Assembly: GCA_023439305.1 (NCBI GenBank)
Contig: JAEXOO010000040.1
Span: 1-64,000, forward strand
Direction of reading: 5' to 3'
Length of the DNA stretch: 64,000 nucleotides
Source of the DNA: Pseudomonadota bacterium
GTDB taxonomy: Bacteria > Pseudomonadota > Gammaproteobacteria > Burkholderiales > Burkholderiaceae_B
Made by a program: the position numbers and the translations under genes. Positions 42,732 to 52,066 of the stretch are shown here, in pieces (the first letter of the stretch is position 1; the number at the start of each line of letters is the position of its first letter). The notes under the pieces are model-generated. The model did no database searches. It worked only from the letters and a program-made list of their open reading frames with translations, and had not been told where the DNA came from.

Positions 42732-43469
42732 ATGATAGAACTGGGCGTCAATATCGACCACGTTGCGACGCTGCGCCAGCAGCGTTTCACCACTTATCCC
42801 GATCCCATCCAGGCCGCCCTGCGCGCAGAAGACGCCGGGGCGGACCTGATCACTTTGCACCTGCGCGAAGATCGGCGCCATATACAGGATGCCGATGTCT
42901 TCAATATGCGTCCGGTTCTGCGCACCCGCATGAACCTGGAGTGCGCCATCACCCCCGAAATGCTGGACATTGCCTGCCGCGTCAAGCCGGACGATGTCTG
43001 CCTGGTGCCCGAGCATCGCGCCGAACTGACCACGGAAGGCGGCCTTGATGTCGTCACGCATCGGGAGCAGGTTCAGGCGGCCGTCCAACAGTTGCAGGCA
43101 GCGGGGATACGCGTGTCGCTGTTTATCGATGCCGATCCTGCGCAGATCCTGGCTGCCAAAGAGGTAGGCGCTACCGTGGTCGAACTGCATACGGGCACCT
43201 ATGCCGATGCCCAGACCCCCGAACAGGCGGCTGCCGAACTTGAGCGCATCCGGGCGGGCGTCGCTCAAGGGGTGACGCTGGGGCTGCGCGTCAACGCCGG
43301 CCATGGCCTTCATTATGGCAATGTGCTGCCCATCGCCGCCTTGCCGGGCATTGCCGAGCTGAATATCGGCCATGCCATCGTAGCGCAGGCTGTGTTCGAT
43401 GGCTGGGACAAGGCGGTACGCGACATGAAAGCGCTGCTGGTGCAGGCCTGCACCCCTGGCAGGGCTTGA
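42732..43469 (+). CDS. pdxJ: pyridoxine 5'-phosphate synthase
   Basis: 245 residues, standard length. MIELGVNIDHVATLRQQR, DPIQAALRAEDAGADLIT, HLREDRRHIQD, NLECAITPEML, PDDVCLVPEHRAELTTEGGLDV, GTYADAQ and NAGHGLHYGNV are signature blocks. It condenses 3-amino-1-hydroxyacetone phosphate with deoxyxylulose phosphate to make vitamin B6 (pyridoxine 5'-phosphate). It is separated from the RND operon by 56 bp and followed by a nitroreductase. Confidence 0.97.
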   Translation: MIELGVNIDHVATLRQQRFTTYPDPIQAALRAEDAGADLITLHLREDRRHIQDADVFNMRPVLRTRMNLECAITPEMLDIACRVKPDDVCLVPEHRAELTTEGGLDVVTHREQVQAAVQQLQAAGIRVSLFIDADPAQILAAKEVGATVVELHTGTYADAQTPEQAAAELERIRAGVAQGVTLGLRVNAGHGLHYGNVLPIAALPGIAELNIGHAIVAQAVFDGWDKAVRDMKALLVQACTPGRA

Positions 43470-43518
43470 ACTCCCGGCTTCGCCATGGGCGGAGCCATTC
43501 ACCGATTCTGGAAGATGT

Positions 43519-44088
43519 ATGAGCACCATTGATTCTTTGCTGTCCCGCCGGTCCATCAAGCTGGTTCAGGGGCCGGGTCCTGACCAGGACCAGTTGGAAC
43601 TGATACTGCGCGCCGCCATGTGTGCGCCTGACCACGGCCGTCTGCAGCCGTGGCGCTTCAAATTGATCCGGGGTACCAATGTGCAGGCCCTGGGCGAATT
43701 GGCCATTGCCGCCAGCGAACGCGCCGGCACGCCCATTGCAGACCAGAAAATCACCGGCATGCGGGCCTGGCTGGACAAGGTCCCTCTGCTGATTGCCGTG
43801 GCCTGCCACATGGATCATGGCAATGACAAGATCCCCGAGACTGAACGCCTGCTGGCGACCGGCGCCGCGGTGACCAATATGCTGAATGCTGCCCATCAGT
43901 TGGGCTTTGGCGCGTTCTGGAGCACGGGCCTGGGCACGTACATTGACGAAGTGCCTGAAACGTTGGGGTTTGATGCGCTGGACTACCAGTTCATGGGTTT
44001 TGTCTCCATCGGCACGCCCATCCGTGTCCTGGGTCCGGCCGAGCGTCCTGATCCTGCTGGATTCGTCAGCGAATGGCAGGCTGACTGA
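43519..44088 (+). CDS. nitroreductase-family protein (YdjA-like)
   Basis: 189 residues. STIDSLLSRRSIKLVQGPGP, AAMCAPDHGRLQPWRFKLIRG, GAAVTNMLNAAHQLGFGAFWSTG and GFVSIGTPIRV are the FMN-binding family blocks. The minimal YdjA type reduces nitro groups or quinones with NAD(P)H. It lies 49 bp after pdxJ, possibly co-transcribed, and ends before a terminator. Confidence 0.85.
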   Translation: MSTIDSLLSRRSIKLVQGPGPDQDQLELILRAAMCAPDHGRLQPWRFKLIRGTNVQALGELAIAASERAGTPIADQKITGMRAWLDKVPLLIAVACHMDHGNDKIPETERLLATGAAVTNMLNAAHQLGFGAFWSTGLGTYIDEVPETLGFDALDYQFMGFVSIGTPIRVLGPAERPDPAGFVSEWQAD

Positions 44089-44098
44089 GCCTTGATAC

Positions 44099-44141
44099 GC
44101 GCCTGGGTGGCTGGCGAGTCCCCCAGGCGCACACTCTTTTT
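44099..44141 (+). terminator. rho-independent terminator after the nitroreductase
   Basis: GCGCCTGGG and CCCAGGCGC, 9-bp stem with a 14-nt loop, then ACACTCTTTTT. The remaining gap to 44348 is AT-rich and presumably carries the next promoter. Confidence 0.8.
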
Positions 44142-44347
44142 CGCACGATTCGACGCCGCTGCCCGCGTATTGCTTGGGCTCAATTATCAGCTTACTGAAG
44201 TTTGAAGCGTTTATTTATTCTTATTTAAACTAAGCACGTCGAATTGCCGTGACACAAATGGCGTTTAACTCGTAGAATTGCATTTTTTTACATTGGTTAC
44301 ATTGGGCGAACGGTATTGCATCGTTCATTTGATGTACAGCCATTTTC

Positions 44348-45115
44348 ATGCTGATTCTACGTGCCGTGTCCGCTTGCTTCCGTGTACACCTTGTCTGCTT
44401 TTTCGCCGGCTTGCTGCTCAGCACGAGCGTCGGCGCTCAAAGTGCGCCGACGCTTCCTTGCCAGGAACCGTCGGCTTGTTTTCTGGGCAGTTTCTTTCCT
44501 CATCTGCAAGATGGGCAAGCCTTGAGCGTGCGGACCTTGATCCGAGAGCCCGGAGCCTCCCATGCTTTGCTGGAATTGGACTTGCTGTTGAGTCCCGGCC
44601 GTGCTCTGGCGGAAGTGATTGAGCCGCGTCGTTTTGGCGGCAGCCGCATTCTTCAGCATGAGCGTCAGTCCTGGCTGTATATGACCCAGTTGGCCCGCCC
44701 GGTGCCGGTGCTTCCGGCCCAACTGGCCGCCAGCGATCTTTGGGCTGGCCTGCCGTACATGCTTCGCCGCGCCCGCCAAGCGTCCTCCGCCCAGATGCAA
44801 CAGGATGAAAACGGAGCCTGGCATCTACGCCTGCCCGCCGATGCGGCCGTGCCCGACACAGGAGCGCTGGATCTCTGGTGGGATCAGACGACGGGACACG
44901 CCTTGCGCGCCGAAGAGCGAAATGCAGAAGGTGTGCTGATCGCCACGTTGGAAATGCGCTTTTCCAGGCTTTCGGGGCTGGACAGCGTCCCCTCCGAAAT
45001 TCGGATGCGTCGCCTGGATGGGCACTGCTGCGATCGGGATATCGAGTACAGCGACGCTCGTGTGGTGAGCCCTGGCGCGCTGGCATTCAGCTTGACCGAT
45101 CTGGTGCGCCCATGA
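44348..45115 (+). CDS. LolA-like outer-membrane lipoprotein-sorting domain protein
   Basis: 255 residues with an N-terminal signal peptide (VCFFAGLLLSTSVGAQS). The mature part (LLELDLLLSPGRALAEVI, RQSWLYMTQLARPVPVLP, GALDLWWDQTTGHALRAEER) has the half-barrel LolA/LppX-like pattern of the lipoprotein-sorting superfamily. The stop overlaps the start of a beta-barrel gene. Such pairs often go with lipid export pumps, but none is here. A lipid- or lipoprotein-handling role is inferred only. Confidence 0.6.
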   Translation: MLILRAVSACFRVHLVCFFAGLLLSTSVGAQSAPTLPCQEPSACFLGSFFPHLQDGQALSVRTLIREPGASHALLELDLLLSPGRALAEVIEPRRFGGSRILQHERQSWLYMTQLARPVPVLPAQLAASDLWAGLPYMLRRARQASSAQMQQDENGAWHLRLPADAAVPDTGALDLWWDQTTGHALRAEERNAEGVLIATLEMRFSRLSGLDSVPSEIRMRRLDGHCCDRDIEYSDARVVSPGALAFSLTDLVRP

Positions 45116-46389
45116 GGCTGCGCAGATGGGAAGAACGCGTACGCGTGTGCTGTGCCAGCCTGTTGCTCATGCTGAGTGCATCGGCCTGGGCGGGGCTGGG
45201 CCAGGGCTGGAGCTGGGATGGGGAAGCCACGACCGTATTCATGGTGCCAGACGTCCGGGAGGACAGCCTGTACAACCCCGGCAACCTTCTGGGGGGCGTG
45301 GCCAGACTGTATAACGACTCGTCACTCAGGTTTAATGCGCGCTGGCGCAACGCGAACTGGCTTTTGTCCGCCAGCCCACGTCTGACCTACACGCGCAGCT
45401 TCGATGATCCGCATGGAAGGGAACACCAGATCCATAAGGATGCCTATCTGCACAAGTGGCGTCTTGAGCGCCGTCTGGGGCCGGTAGATGTGTTTTACAA
45501 CCGGGAAGACATGCTGTGGGGGGCTTCTTTGCTCGCGTCTCCATCGAATCCTTTTTTTGCCAATCAGGATCGCACCAATACGTTGGTGGAAATGCCGACC
45601 CGCGATTTCCTGGGCGCCCGTTTTCACTGGAGCGAAAGTGACAGCCTGAACCTGATCGCCAATGTCGGGCAGGGACGGGATGTGGAGTTGTTGCGGCCCT
45701 TCAAGCCTACCTATGCCGTTCAGTACGAGCACATCGGGCGTGAGATGCAGTGGGGGGCGATCGCGTCGTGGCGTGATCAGCGTTGGCGGCTGGGCGGCTG
45801 GGGGCACGTGCTGACGGGTTCGAGCAGTCTCTTGTATATGGACGCGGCCTGGGTGCAGGAACCCGAGCGCCTGACACCGCAGCTGAGTCCCTGGCTGGGC
45901 TGGCATCTGGCTCCCCGTGATCGTCCTGACCGCCGCTATCTGGACGCGCTGGCAGGCGCTACGCTGAGTCTGGGCCCCGCTACGACGCTGAATCTGGAGT
46001 ATCGCTATAACGGGGCGGCGTATGACCGCGCAGAGCGCAGGGACATGGATGCTTTTGCCTTGTCGAATACGGCGCGCATGCTGTTTGTCGATCCTGTGGG
46101 GGGCGGCCTGGAGCTGGCCAAGGCCGTGCAGCCCAATCGCAGTCCGTGGGCGCGGCAGATGGCCTCCTTGTATATCAGTCAGGCCTTGGGCTTGAATACC
46201 CACGCTTTCGGTCTGGTTCAATACGATCTGGAAAACAAGGATCGGGCCTTGACCTTGATACTGGAGCAGGCATTGGGATCCCGCACCCGCCTGGTGTTCA
46301 ATGGGACGGTGTACGGGGGCGGGGATCGCCAGACTTTCCAGCGTTATGTCAATCACGTGCTCTTTGCGGGGCTTCGCTTCAGTTTCTAG
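45112..46389 (+). CDS. outer-membrane beta-barrel protein, unknown function
   Basis: 425 residues from the ATG at 45112, overlapping the previous stop; the longer frame to 44878 is antisense-like over its partner and rejected. Signal peptide (SLLLMLSASAWA), then alternating aromatic strands (ARWRNANWLLSASPRLTYTRSF, LHKWRLERRLGPVDVFYNRED) and a final VLFAGLRFSF with terminal Phe, the outer-membrane barrel sorting signal. I do not recognise a family. Operon partner of the LolA-like protein. Confidence 0.7.
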   Translation: MRLRRWEERVRVCCASLLLMLSASAWAGLGQGWSWDGEATTVFMVPDVREDSLYNPGNLLGGVARLYNDSSLRFNARWRNANWLLSASPRLTYTRSFDDPHGREHQIHKDAYLHKWRLERRLGPVDVFYNREDMLWGASLLASPSNPFFANQDRTNTLVEMPTRDFLGARFHWSESDSLNLIANVGQGRDVELLRPFKPTYAVQYEHIGREMQWGAIASWRDQRWRLGGWGHVLTGSSSLLYMDAAWVQEPERLTPQLSPWLGWHLAPRDRPDRRYLDALAGATLSLGPATTLNLEYRYNGAAYDRAERRDMDAFALSNTARMLFVDPVGGGLELAKAVQPNRSPWARQMASLYISQALGLNTHAFGLVQYDLENKDRALTLILEQALGSRTRLVFNGTVYGGGDRQTFQRYVNHVLFAGLRFSF

Positions 46390-46413
46390 GCACAGCGGGT
46401 GTCCTGCGCCGTG

Positions 46414-47325
46414 TCAGGCGTCGCTCTGCCGGCCGGCCAGGTGCTGGCGCAAGTGGGCGATGAACTGAGCCGAGGCTGGCATCAGCGTGCGATTCTTGCG
46501 AGTCAGAATGGAGATGCGCCGCATGACCTCGGGCTCCACGAGCTCAGCGGCATGGACATCAAAGGCAGGAATATAGGGGTGGTTATTCATGGGCAGGATG
46601 CTGACGCCCATACCGGCATTCACCAGGCTCAGCACCGTAGTCGCAAACGAGACTTCGTTGGTAATGTGCAGCTCAATGCCCAGATCCTGGCAGGTCTGGT
46701 CGATCAGTCTGCGAATGGGGCTGGAAGGAGCCAGGGCGATGAAGGGCTGGCCTTGCAAGTCGGCCCAGGCAATGGTCTTGCGCTGGGCCAGCGGGTGGCC
46801 CTTGCTGCACAGCGCAATGAATTTATTGTCGAAAAGATGGCTTTCTTCCAGATCCAGGCTTTTATTGAGCATGTAGCAGGTGCCTATGCCGAAATCGACG
46901 CTGCCGGCCGCCACCGTTTCGGCAATAGCCTCCTCGGCGACATCGTGCAGGCTGAGCGCGATGCGGGGATATAAGGCTCGAAAGCTCTTGAAGCAGGGGC
47001 TGAGCAGGCCTGAGGCAATGACCGTGGAGGCGACGATGCGGACCTGTCCGCGCTGCAACGTCGACAACTCATGCAGGTCGGTAATGCCTTTGTTCAAATC
47101 GTTGATGATATTTTCGGCCACCTGATAGAAGTAGCGGCCGGCTTCGGTCAACTCCACCCGACGGGTATTGCGGTCCAGCAATTGGACTGACAGACGTCCC
47201 TCCAACTCCCGGATCAAGGCGCTTAACGCTGATTGTGTGATGTGCATGGCCGATGCCGCCTGGGTGAAATGCTGGGTGTCCGCGACCAAGATGAACGCAC
47301 GTAGCTGACGCAGGGTGATCCCCAT
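46414..47325 (-). CDS. LysR-family regulator of the Rieske oxygenase/permease cluster
   Basis: 303 residues. HTH LRQLRAFILVADTQHFTQAASAMHITQSALSALIRELEGRLSVQLLDRNTRRVELT, and ligand-binding domain with GSVDFGIGTCYMLNKSL. It is divergent from the reductase-oxygenase genes with a 133-bp intergenic region containing an inverted repeat at 47362-47380, typical LysR arrangement. It likely activates the four-gene catabolic operon when the substrate or an intermediate binds. Confidence 0.88.
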   Translation of the reverse strand: MGITLRQLRAFILVADTQHFTQAASAMHITQSALSALIRELEGRLSVQLLDRNTRRVELTEAGRYFYQVAENIINDLNKGITDLHELSTLQRGQVRIVASTVIASGLLSPCFKSFRALYPRIALSLHDVAEEAIAETVAAGSVDFGIGTCYMLNKSLDLEESHLFDNKFIALCSKGHPLAQRKTIAWADLQGQPFIALAPSSPIRRLIDQTCQDLGIELHITNEVSFATTVLSLVNAGMGVSILPMNNHPYIPAFDVHAAELVEPEVMRRISILTRKNRTLMPASAQFIAHLRQHLAGRQSDA

Positions 47326-47361
47326 TCTCTTCTCCGATTCAGTGATTTTTCTTCTTAAAGA

Positions 47362-47380
47362 ACAAATATAAACAATTTGT
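47362..47380. promoter_or_regulatory. candidate LysR operator in the divergent promoter
   Basis: ACAAAT-N7-ATTTGT, a perfect inverted repeat with the T-N11-A flavour of LysR boxes. It lies 37 bp from the LysR start and 79 bp from the reductase start. Confidence 0.55.
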
Positions 47381-47458
47381 TTAATGAGTGCTGCCTTGCT
47401 GTAATGGCTTCAACAGTCCGGACGGACACGAAACACAGCAATAGTCGAGGTTAGCGAG

Positions 47459-48454
47459 ATGACGACCACTCACTTATCCCCCCAGACAGGCATGTATCCC
47501 GCACGTATCGGTCGGATCCGCAAGCTCGCCTCTGACATCCTGGAGCTCGAGGTGGAACTGGAGCAGGGCGATGCACCGTCCAGACCTGTCTATTCGGCCG
47601 GCGCCCATGTCGACCTGCATCTGCCCAACGGGCAGGTGCGCCAATACTCCCTGGTGAGCTCCTGTGATGAGCGCCACTATCGCGTTGCTGTCGCGCTCAG
47701 CCCGATCAGCCGAGGCGGTTCAGCCTACATCCATGCCCACTTGCAAGCGGGGCAGGTTGTGCAGGTGAGCGAACCCCGAAACAATTTTCCCTTGCGAGAT
47801 TGCCGGGATCACGCCGTGCTGATCGCAGGCGGCATAGGAATCACGCCGATCTGGAGCATGGTCCAGGAATTGGAGAGACGTGGCCAGCGCTGGACCCTGT
47901 ATTACTGCGCCCGTACCGCGCAGCAGGCGGCTTTTCTAGCTCCGCTTCAGGCCTTGCTTGCGTCCAGCGCGCAAGGAGAGCTGATCACTGTTTTCGATCA
48001 TGAGCCGCGTCAGAGCCCCCTCGCTCTTGAGCGGGTATTCGAGGCCCATGGCCGTCAGGCACGCTATTACTGCTGCGGACCGGCCGGGATGCTGGATGGA
48101 TTCCTGGCGGCTGCGCAGCGTGCGGGCGTGCCCACCGAACGTGCCCATATCGAGCGCTTCGCGGCGTCCCCGGTCTGTGGGCAGGAAAACATCGGTTTTG
48201 AGGTCGAACTGCGCAATGGCGCCATTCATCAGGTGGCCGGGCATCAGTCGATCCTGGATGTGCTGATCGAGGCCGGACTTAATCCTATGTATTCATGCAA
48301 GGAAGGGATCTGCGGGTCCTGTGAGACCCGAGTTCTGGAAGGGACCCCGGATCATCGGGATTCGCTTCTGTCACAGCAAGAACATGCAAGCAACAAGACC
48401 ATGCTGATTTGCGTGTCGCGCTGCAAAGACAGTCGATTGGTGTTGGATATTTAA
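47459..48454 (+). CDS. ferredoxin-NADH reductase of a Rieske oxygenase system (VanB/phthalate dioxygenase reductase type)
   Basis: 331 residues. The FMN/NAD domain (HLPNGQVRQYSLVSSCDERHYRVAVAL, HAVLIAGGIGITPIWSMVQEL) is followed by a C-terminal plant-type 2Fe-2S domain with CKEGICGSCETRVLEG and the last Cys in LICVSRCK. It passes electrons from NAD(P)H to the oxygenase encoded next. The order and type resemble hpxE-type reductases of purine oxidation. Divergent from the LysR gene. Confidence 0.9.
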   Translation: MTTTHLSPQTGMYPARIGRIRKLASDILELEVELEQGDAPSRPVYSAGAHVDLHLPNGQVRQYSLVSSCDERHYRVAVALSPISRGGSAYIHAHLQAGQVVQVSEPRNNFPLRDCRDHAVLIAGGIGITPIWSMVQELERRGQRWTLYYCARTAQQAAFLAPLQALLASSAQGELITVFDHEPRQSPLALERVFEAHGRQARYYCCGPAGMLDGFLAAAQRAGVPTERAHIERFAASPVCGQENIGFEVELRNGAIHQVAGHQSILDVLIEAGLNPMYSCKEGICGSCETRVLEGTPDHRDSLLSQQEHASNKTMLICVSRCKDSRLVLDI

Positions 48455-48473
48455 AAAACGGAGAGACAAGACA

Positions 48474-49541
48474 ATGAAACTGCCCACTCAGGATTACCGG
48501 GAGCATCCGCTGTATCAGACCCTGCATCAGTTCTGGCATCCGGTCGCCTATTCCAGCGAGGTGGACGACAAGCCGCAGCAAGTGGTTCTGCTGGACCAGA
48601 AAATCGTCATTGCCCGTATCGGGGGCAAAGTCACTGCTCTGGCCGATCGCTGCGCTCACCGCGGCGCGGCGCTGTCCAACGGCATGGTGGTCGACAATTG
48701 CTTTGAATGCCCTTATCACGGCTGGCGCTATGACGCACAGGGCAACTGTGTGCGGATTCCAGCGCGCAATGATCTGGTCCAGGTCATGAAGCCCAGGATT
48801 CCCGCCTATCAGGCCAAAGAGTCAGTGGGCATCGTATGGGTCTGTCTGGCCGAAACGCCCCGCTTTGATGTGCCGTACTTTCCAGAGTTCGATGATCCGG
48901 CCTACCGGCTTGTTCAGGGGCCGGCATACGACTGGGAAACCAGTGCGCCGCGTCGCCTGGAAAATTTCGTGGACTTCTCGCATTTTGCCTTCGTGCACGA
49001 CGGCAGTATCGGCAGCCGTTCCCGTCCGGAGGTGGATGCGGTGGAGCCGTGGCGCGAGCCGGAGCAGGGGATATTGCGTTTTGAGCGCCCGCCCATCAAA
49101 GAACCCAGCGTCGGCAAGAAACGAAAACTGTTGGGCATAGAAGGCGATGCCTGGATAGAAGTGGCCAACTCCTATCGGGTGACCATGCCCCATACCGTGC
49201 ATCTGGGGCGCCGGGTGGAGAACGGCAAGCACTATGTGTTGATGATGGCGGCCTCGCCCGTCAGTGCGGAAAAGACGCGCAGCTTCTGGTGGATAGCCCG
49301 GGACTTCGGGCTGGAGCCTGAGCACGACAGCTTTTTTGTGGATTTTGAGCTGGAGGTGCTGGCTCAGGACCTGCCGGTCATCGAGTCGCAAGAGCCTAAG
49401 TTCCTGCCCTTGATAGGAGACGAGGCCCGACTTGAGCTGCCGGTGCGAGGCGCCGATGCCGTGACCACCGAGTATCGCCGCTGGCTTCTGGACCTGGTCA
49501 GGGAGTATCAGCATCAGACAGCCGACGCCGTTGGCGCCTGA
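48474..49541 (+). CDS. Rieske non-haem iron oxygenase, alpha-type
   Basis: 355 residues. Rieske centre in CAHRGAALSNGMVVDN and CPYHGWRYDAQGNC (C-x-H...C-x2-H). The catalytic domain has the mononuclear-iron facial triad region around ENFVDFSHFAFVHDGSIG. GAGAGACAAGACA precedes the ATG. VanA/HpxD-type single-component oxygenases act on aromatic ethers, phthalates or purine-type rings. Here the reductase, LysR and NCS2 permease neighbours point to a purine or methylpurine-like substrate, but this is inference. Confidence 0.88.
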   Translation: MKLPTQDYREHPLYQTLHQFWHPVAYSSEVDDKPQQVVLLDQKIVIARIGGKVTALADRCAHRGAALSNGMVVDNCFECPYHGWRYDAQGNCVRIPARNDLVQVMKPRIPAYQAKESVGIVWVCLAETPRFDVPYFPEFDDPAYRLVQGPAYDWETSAPRRLENFVDFSHFAFVHDGSIGSRSRPEVDAVEPWREPEQGILRFERPPIKEPSVGKKRKLLGIEGDAWIEVANSYRVTMPHTVHLGRRVENGKHYVLMMAASPVSAEKTRSFWWIARDFGLEPEHDSFFVDFELEVLAQDLPVIESQEPKFLPLIGDEARLELPVRGADAVTTEYRRWLLDLVREYQHQTADAVGA

Positions 49542-49555
49542 GCGGGGGAGGGACT

Positions 49556-50572
49556 ATGAGCAAACCGATTTTGCTGGGCTGCGCCGGGCGGGGAGTACAG
49601 AACTCCCGCCCGGGTCATCCGGTGTCCTTGACCGAGCTGTCCGTCGATGAGCAATTCCGTCTGGTGGTCGAATCGGGTGTATTTGACTTTTTTGACCGTC
49701 TGCCTCTGGCCGACAAGGTGGATGACTATATAGCCGCTGTGCAGAAGTATGCATTTCCGGTGCTGGGTTCGGCCTGGACCTACCGCATCGGTGATGGGGA
49801 ACTGGAGATTCTCGAAGGTCATCTGAAGAACTGCGCCCTGACTGGCGTGCGCTATCACAACATGATGGTGCTGACCCACCACGCTCAGGGGCATGTGGTG
49901 CGCGACGAAGAGCTGATCCGACTGTATATGGAGGCCTTCGAATTGGGGGAGCGATACGGCGTGGAGATCGGCTTTGAAGTCCACATCCTGATGTGGTCAG
50001 AGGATTTTCGCCGTGTCACGCCGATTGCGGAAAAAATAAGGAGCCAAGGAGTCCCGTTCAATTTTGTGATGGATTACAGCCATTGCATTTTCAAGATGGC
50101 CAATCCCGGCGAGCAGGATATCTCGGGCATTCGACAGGATGTACTGAACGGATCTGTTGTTCTGGATCCCTTCGAGCCGGGCAATCTGCTGGATGAATGG
50201 CTGGGACTGAACATGGTCTGGTGGCAGCAGAACAGACCGGCCGTACCTAATGGGCCCGTCAATAAATGGGCGTTGGGCGAGGACGGTTTGCCGGGGCGTG
50301 GTGTGCAGTATCCCTTTCTGAGACCCAACAAGGGGGAGTGGTACGAGCAATGGCACGCCTATCTGCTGGAGCCTACCAAGGAGGTCATACGCCGAACGCT
50401 TCGATATCACCTGAGCAGTAAAGACAGCCCATTGAAGTTAATGACGGTGGACTATATCAATCTGCCGGATTATGGCTTGGGGGTGGAGTACAACACGCTG
50501 GAAAACAGCATCGCAGTGGGGGAATTCATCCGGAAAACCTATAAGGAAATGGAACAGGAACTGAAAAAATAG
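49556..50572 (+). CDS. TIM-barrel (xylose isomerase-like) family protein, unknown role
   Basis: 338 residues with GGGGGAGGG before the ATG. Segments SVDEQFRLVVESGVFDFFDRLP, EIGFEVHILMWSEDF, VPFNFVMDYSHCIFKMANP and LMTVDYINLPDYGLGVEYN suggest a metal-dependent TIM barrel of the xylose-isomerase/AP-endonuclease-2 type, with metal-ligand-like Glu, Asp and His. It lies between the oxygenase and the permease, so it should act on a product of the oxygenase step. It does not match any standard purine-degradation enzyme I know. Confidence 0.65.
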   Translation: MSKPILLGCAGRGVQNSRPGHPVSLTELSVDEQFRLVVESGVFDFFDRLPLADKVDDYIAAVQKYAFPVLGSAWTYRIGDGELEILEGHLKNCALTGVRYHNMMVLTHHAQGHVVRDEELIRLYMEAFELGERYGVEIGFEVHILMWSEDFRRVTPIAEKIRSQGVPFNFVMDYSHCIFKMANPGEQDISGIRQDVLNGSVVLDPFEPGNLLDEWLGLNMVWWQQNRPAVPNGPVNKWALGEDGLPGRGVQYPFLRPNKGEWYEQWHAYLLEPTKEVIRRTLRYHLSSKDSPLKLMTVDYINLPDYGLGVEYNTLENSIAVGEFIRKTYKEMEQELKK

Positions 50573-50669
50573 GAAGCATTGATTTTTTCACACGTCACAA
50601 AAAAACGAGACAAGAACAGCCTGCGTGCGGCGACGCCGGCAGGCTGGGATTCCTATAAGGAGGCGGCAT

Positions 50670-52043
50670 ATGGGTAATGAGACCAATACTCAACCCGTGC
50701 AACACGAGGTGACGGCGGTAGATGAGATCGTAGCTCCGGAGAAGCTGTTCGTATTCGGATTGCAGCATGTGCTGGTCATGTATGCGGGGGCCATTGCCGT
50801 GCCCATTCTGATCGGTACGGCGGCCAAATTGTCGGCGGATCAGATCGCATTTCTGATCAGCGCCGACTTGTTTGTCTGTGGGGTGGCGTCGTTCATCCAG
50901 TCGGTGGGGATCTGGAAGTTCGGCATACGACTGCCTTTGATGATGGGGGTCACGTTTGCGGCAGTGCCGCCCATGTTGGTGATGGTCCAGAATCCGAACC
51001 TGGGACTTCAGGGGATGTTCGGCGCCATTATCGTGGCCGGCGTGGTCGCTATGCTGATGGCCCCGGTGGTCGGGCGCTTGGTACGCCTGTTTCCGCCCGT
51101 GGTGACCGGCACCGTGATCACGGTGACGGGGCTGAACCTGATCCCCGTGGGCGTCAACTGGATAGCGGGCAGGGGAGAGGCGGCGGGCAGCTTGTCGAAT
51201 CTGGCCATCAGCGTTTTTGTCTTGTCCATCATTATTGCGATCACCAAGTATGCCCGGGGATTCTTGCGCAATATTGCTGTCCTGGTTGGAATTGCAGGGG
51301 GGTTTCTGGTGTCGACCATGTTGGGTCTGGTCGACTTCAGTCGTCTGGGCGATGCGGCCTGGCTAGCCATGATCACGCCGTTTCATTTTGGCTGGCCCAT
51401 CTTCGATGTGGGGTCCATTCTGGCCCTGTCCATCATTATGGTCGTCGTGATGATTGAGACGACCGGCATGATGTTGGCCGTCGCCGAAATGGTCGGCAAG
51501 AAAGTCGGTACCGAAGACGTGACGCGTGGTTTGCGCGTCGATGGCCTGGGCACCTTCATCGGAGGCATATTCAACACCTTTCCCTATGTGACCTATTCCC
51601 AGAACGTGGGTCTGGTGGGCGTGACCGGTATCAAGAGTCGGTGGGTCTGCGCCTGTGCCGGGGCCATCATGGTTGTTCTGGCATTGTTTCCCAAACTGTC
51701 CATGCTGTTCGCGCTGATTCCGCAGTCCGTGCTGGGCGGGGCCGGCATCGTCATGTTCGGGATGGTGGTAGCCACCGGCATCCAGGTCCTGGCCGGCGTG
51801 GACTACAAGGGGACGAGCGGTCGGAACAATTTGTTCATTGTCGCTGTCAGCGTCGTGATCGGCCTGATGCCCATGGTCAACGGCAAGGTGTTCAGCCGTT
51901 TGCCGGAATGGTTGTCGCCGTTCACGCACAGTGGGATTGTACTGGCCGCCCTGGCCGCGCTGCTCCTGAATCTGTACCTGAACGGACTCCCCACGTCGGC
52001 AGTTTCGCGCCGTGCGGCGGCGGGGCTGGTGGCGGAAGAGTAA
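50670..52043 (+). CDS. NCS2-family nucleobase permease (xanthine/uracil type)
   Basis: 457 residues from the ATG at 50670 with AAGGAGG 5 nt upstream. About 14 membrane segments; LFVFGLQHVLVMYAGAIAVP is the NCS2 start signature, and the later GLVGVTGIKSR and VVMIETTGMMLAVAEM are typical of the xanthine/urate branch. It imports a purine-type base by proton symport and, as the last gene of the operon, likely supplies the substrate of the Rieske oxygenase. Confidence 0.9.
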   Translation: MGNETNTQPVQHEVTAVDEIVAPEKLFVFGLQHVLVMYAGAIAVPILIGTAAKLSADQIAFLISADLFVCGVASFIQSVGIWKFGIRLPLMMGVTFAAVPPMLVMVQNPNLGLQGMFGAIIVAGVVAMLMAPVVGRLVRLFPPVVTGTVITVTGLNLIPVGVNWIAGRGEAAGSLSNLAISVFVLSIIIAITKYARGFLRNIAVLVGIAGGFLVSTMLGLVDFSRLGDAAWLAMITPFHFGWPIFDVGSILALSIIMVVVMIETTGMMLAVAEMVGKKVGTEDVTRGLRVDGLGTFIGGIFNTFPYVTYSQNVGLVGVTGIKSRWVCACAGAIMVVLALFPKLSMLFALIPQSVLGGAGIVMFGMVVATGIQVLAGVDYKGTSGRNNLFIVAVSVVIGLMPMVNGKVFSRLPEWLSPFTHSGIVLAALAALLLNLYLNGLPTSAVSRRAAAGLVAEE

Positions 52044-52066
52044 TCCGTCGGTGGGCGGCTGGTCTC

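Noticed and set aside
44878..45111. Upstream extension of the barrel protein
   Set aside because: It overlaps the LolA-like gene in another frame; the ATG at 45112 starts with a proper signal peptide.
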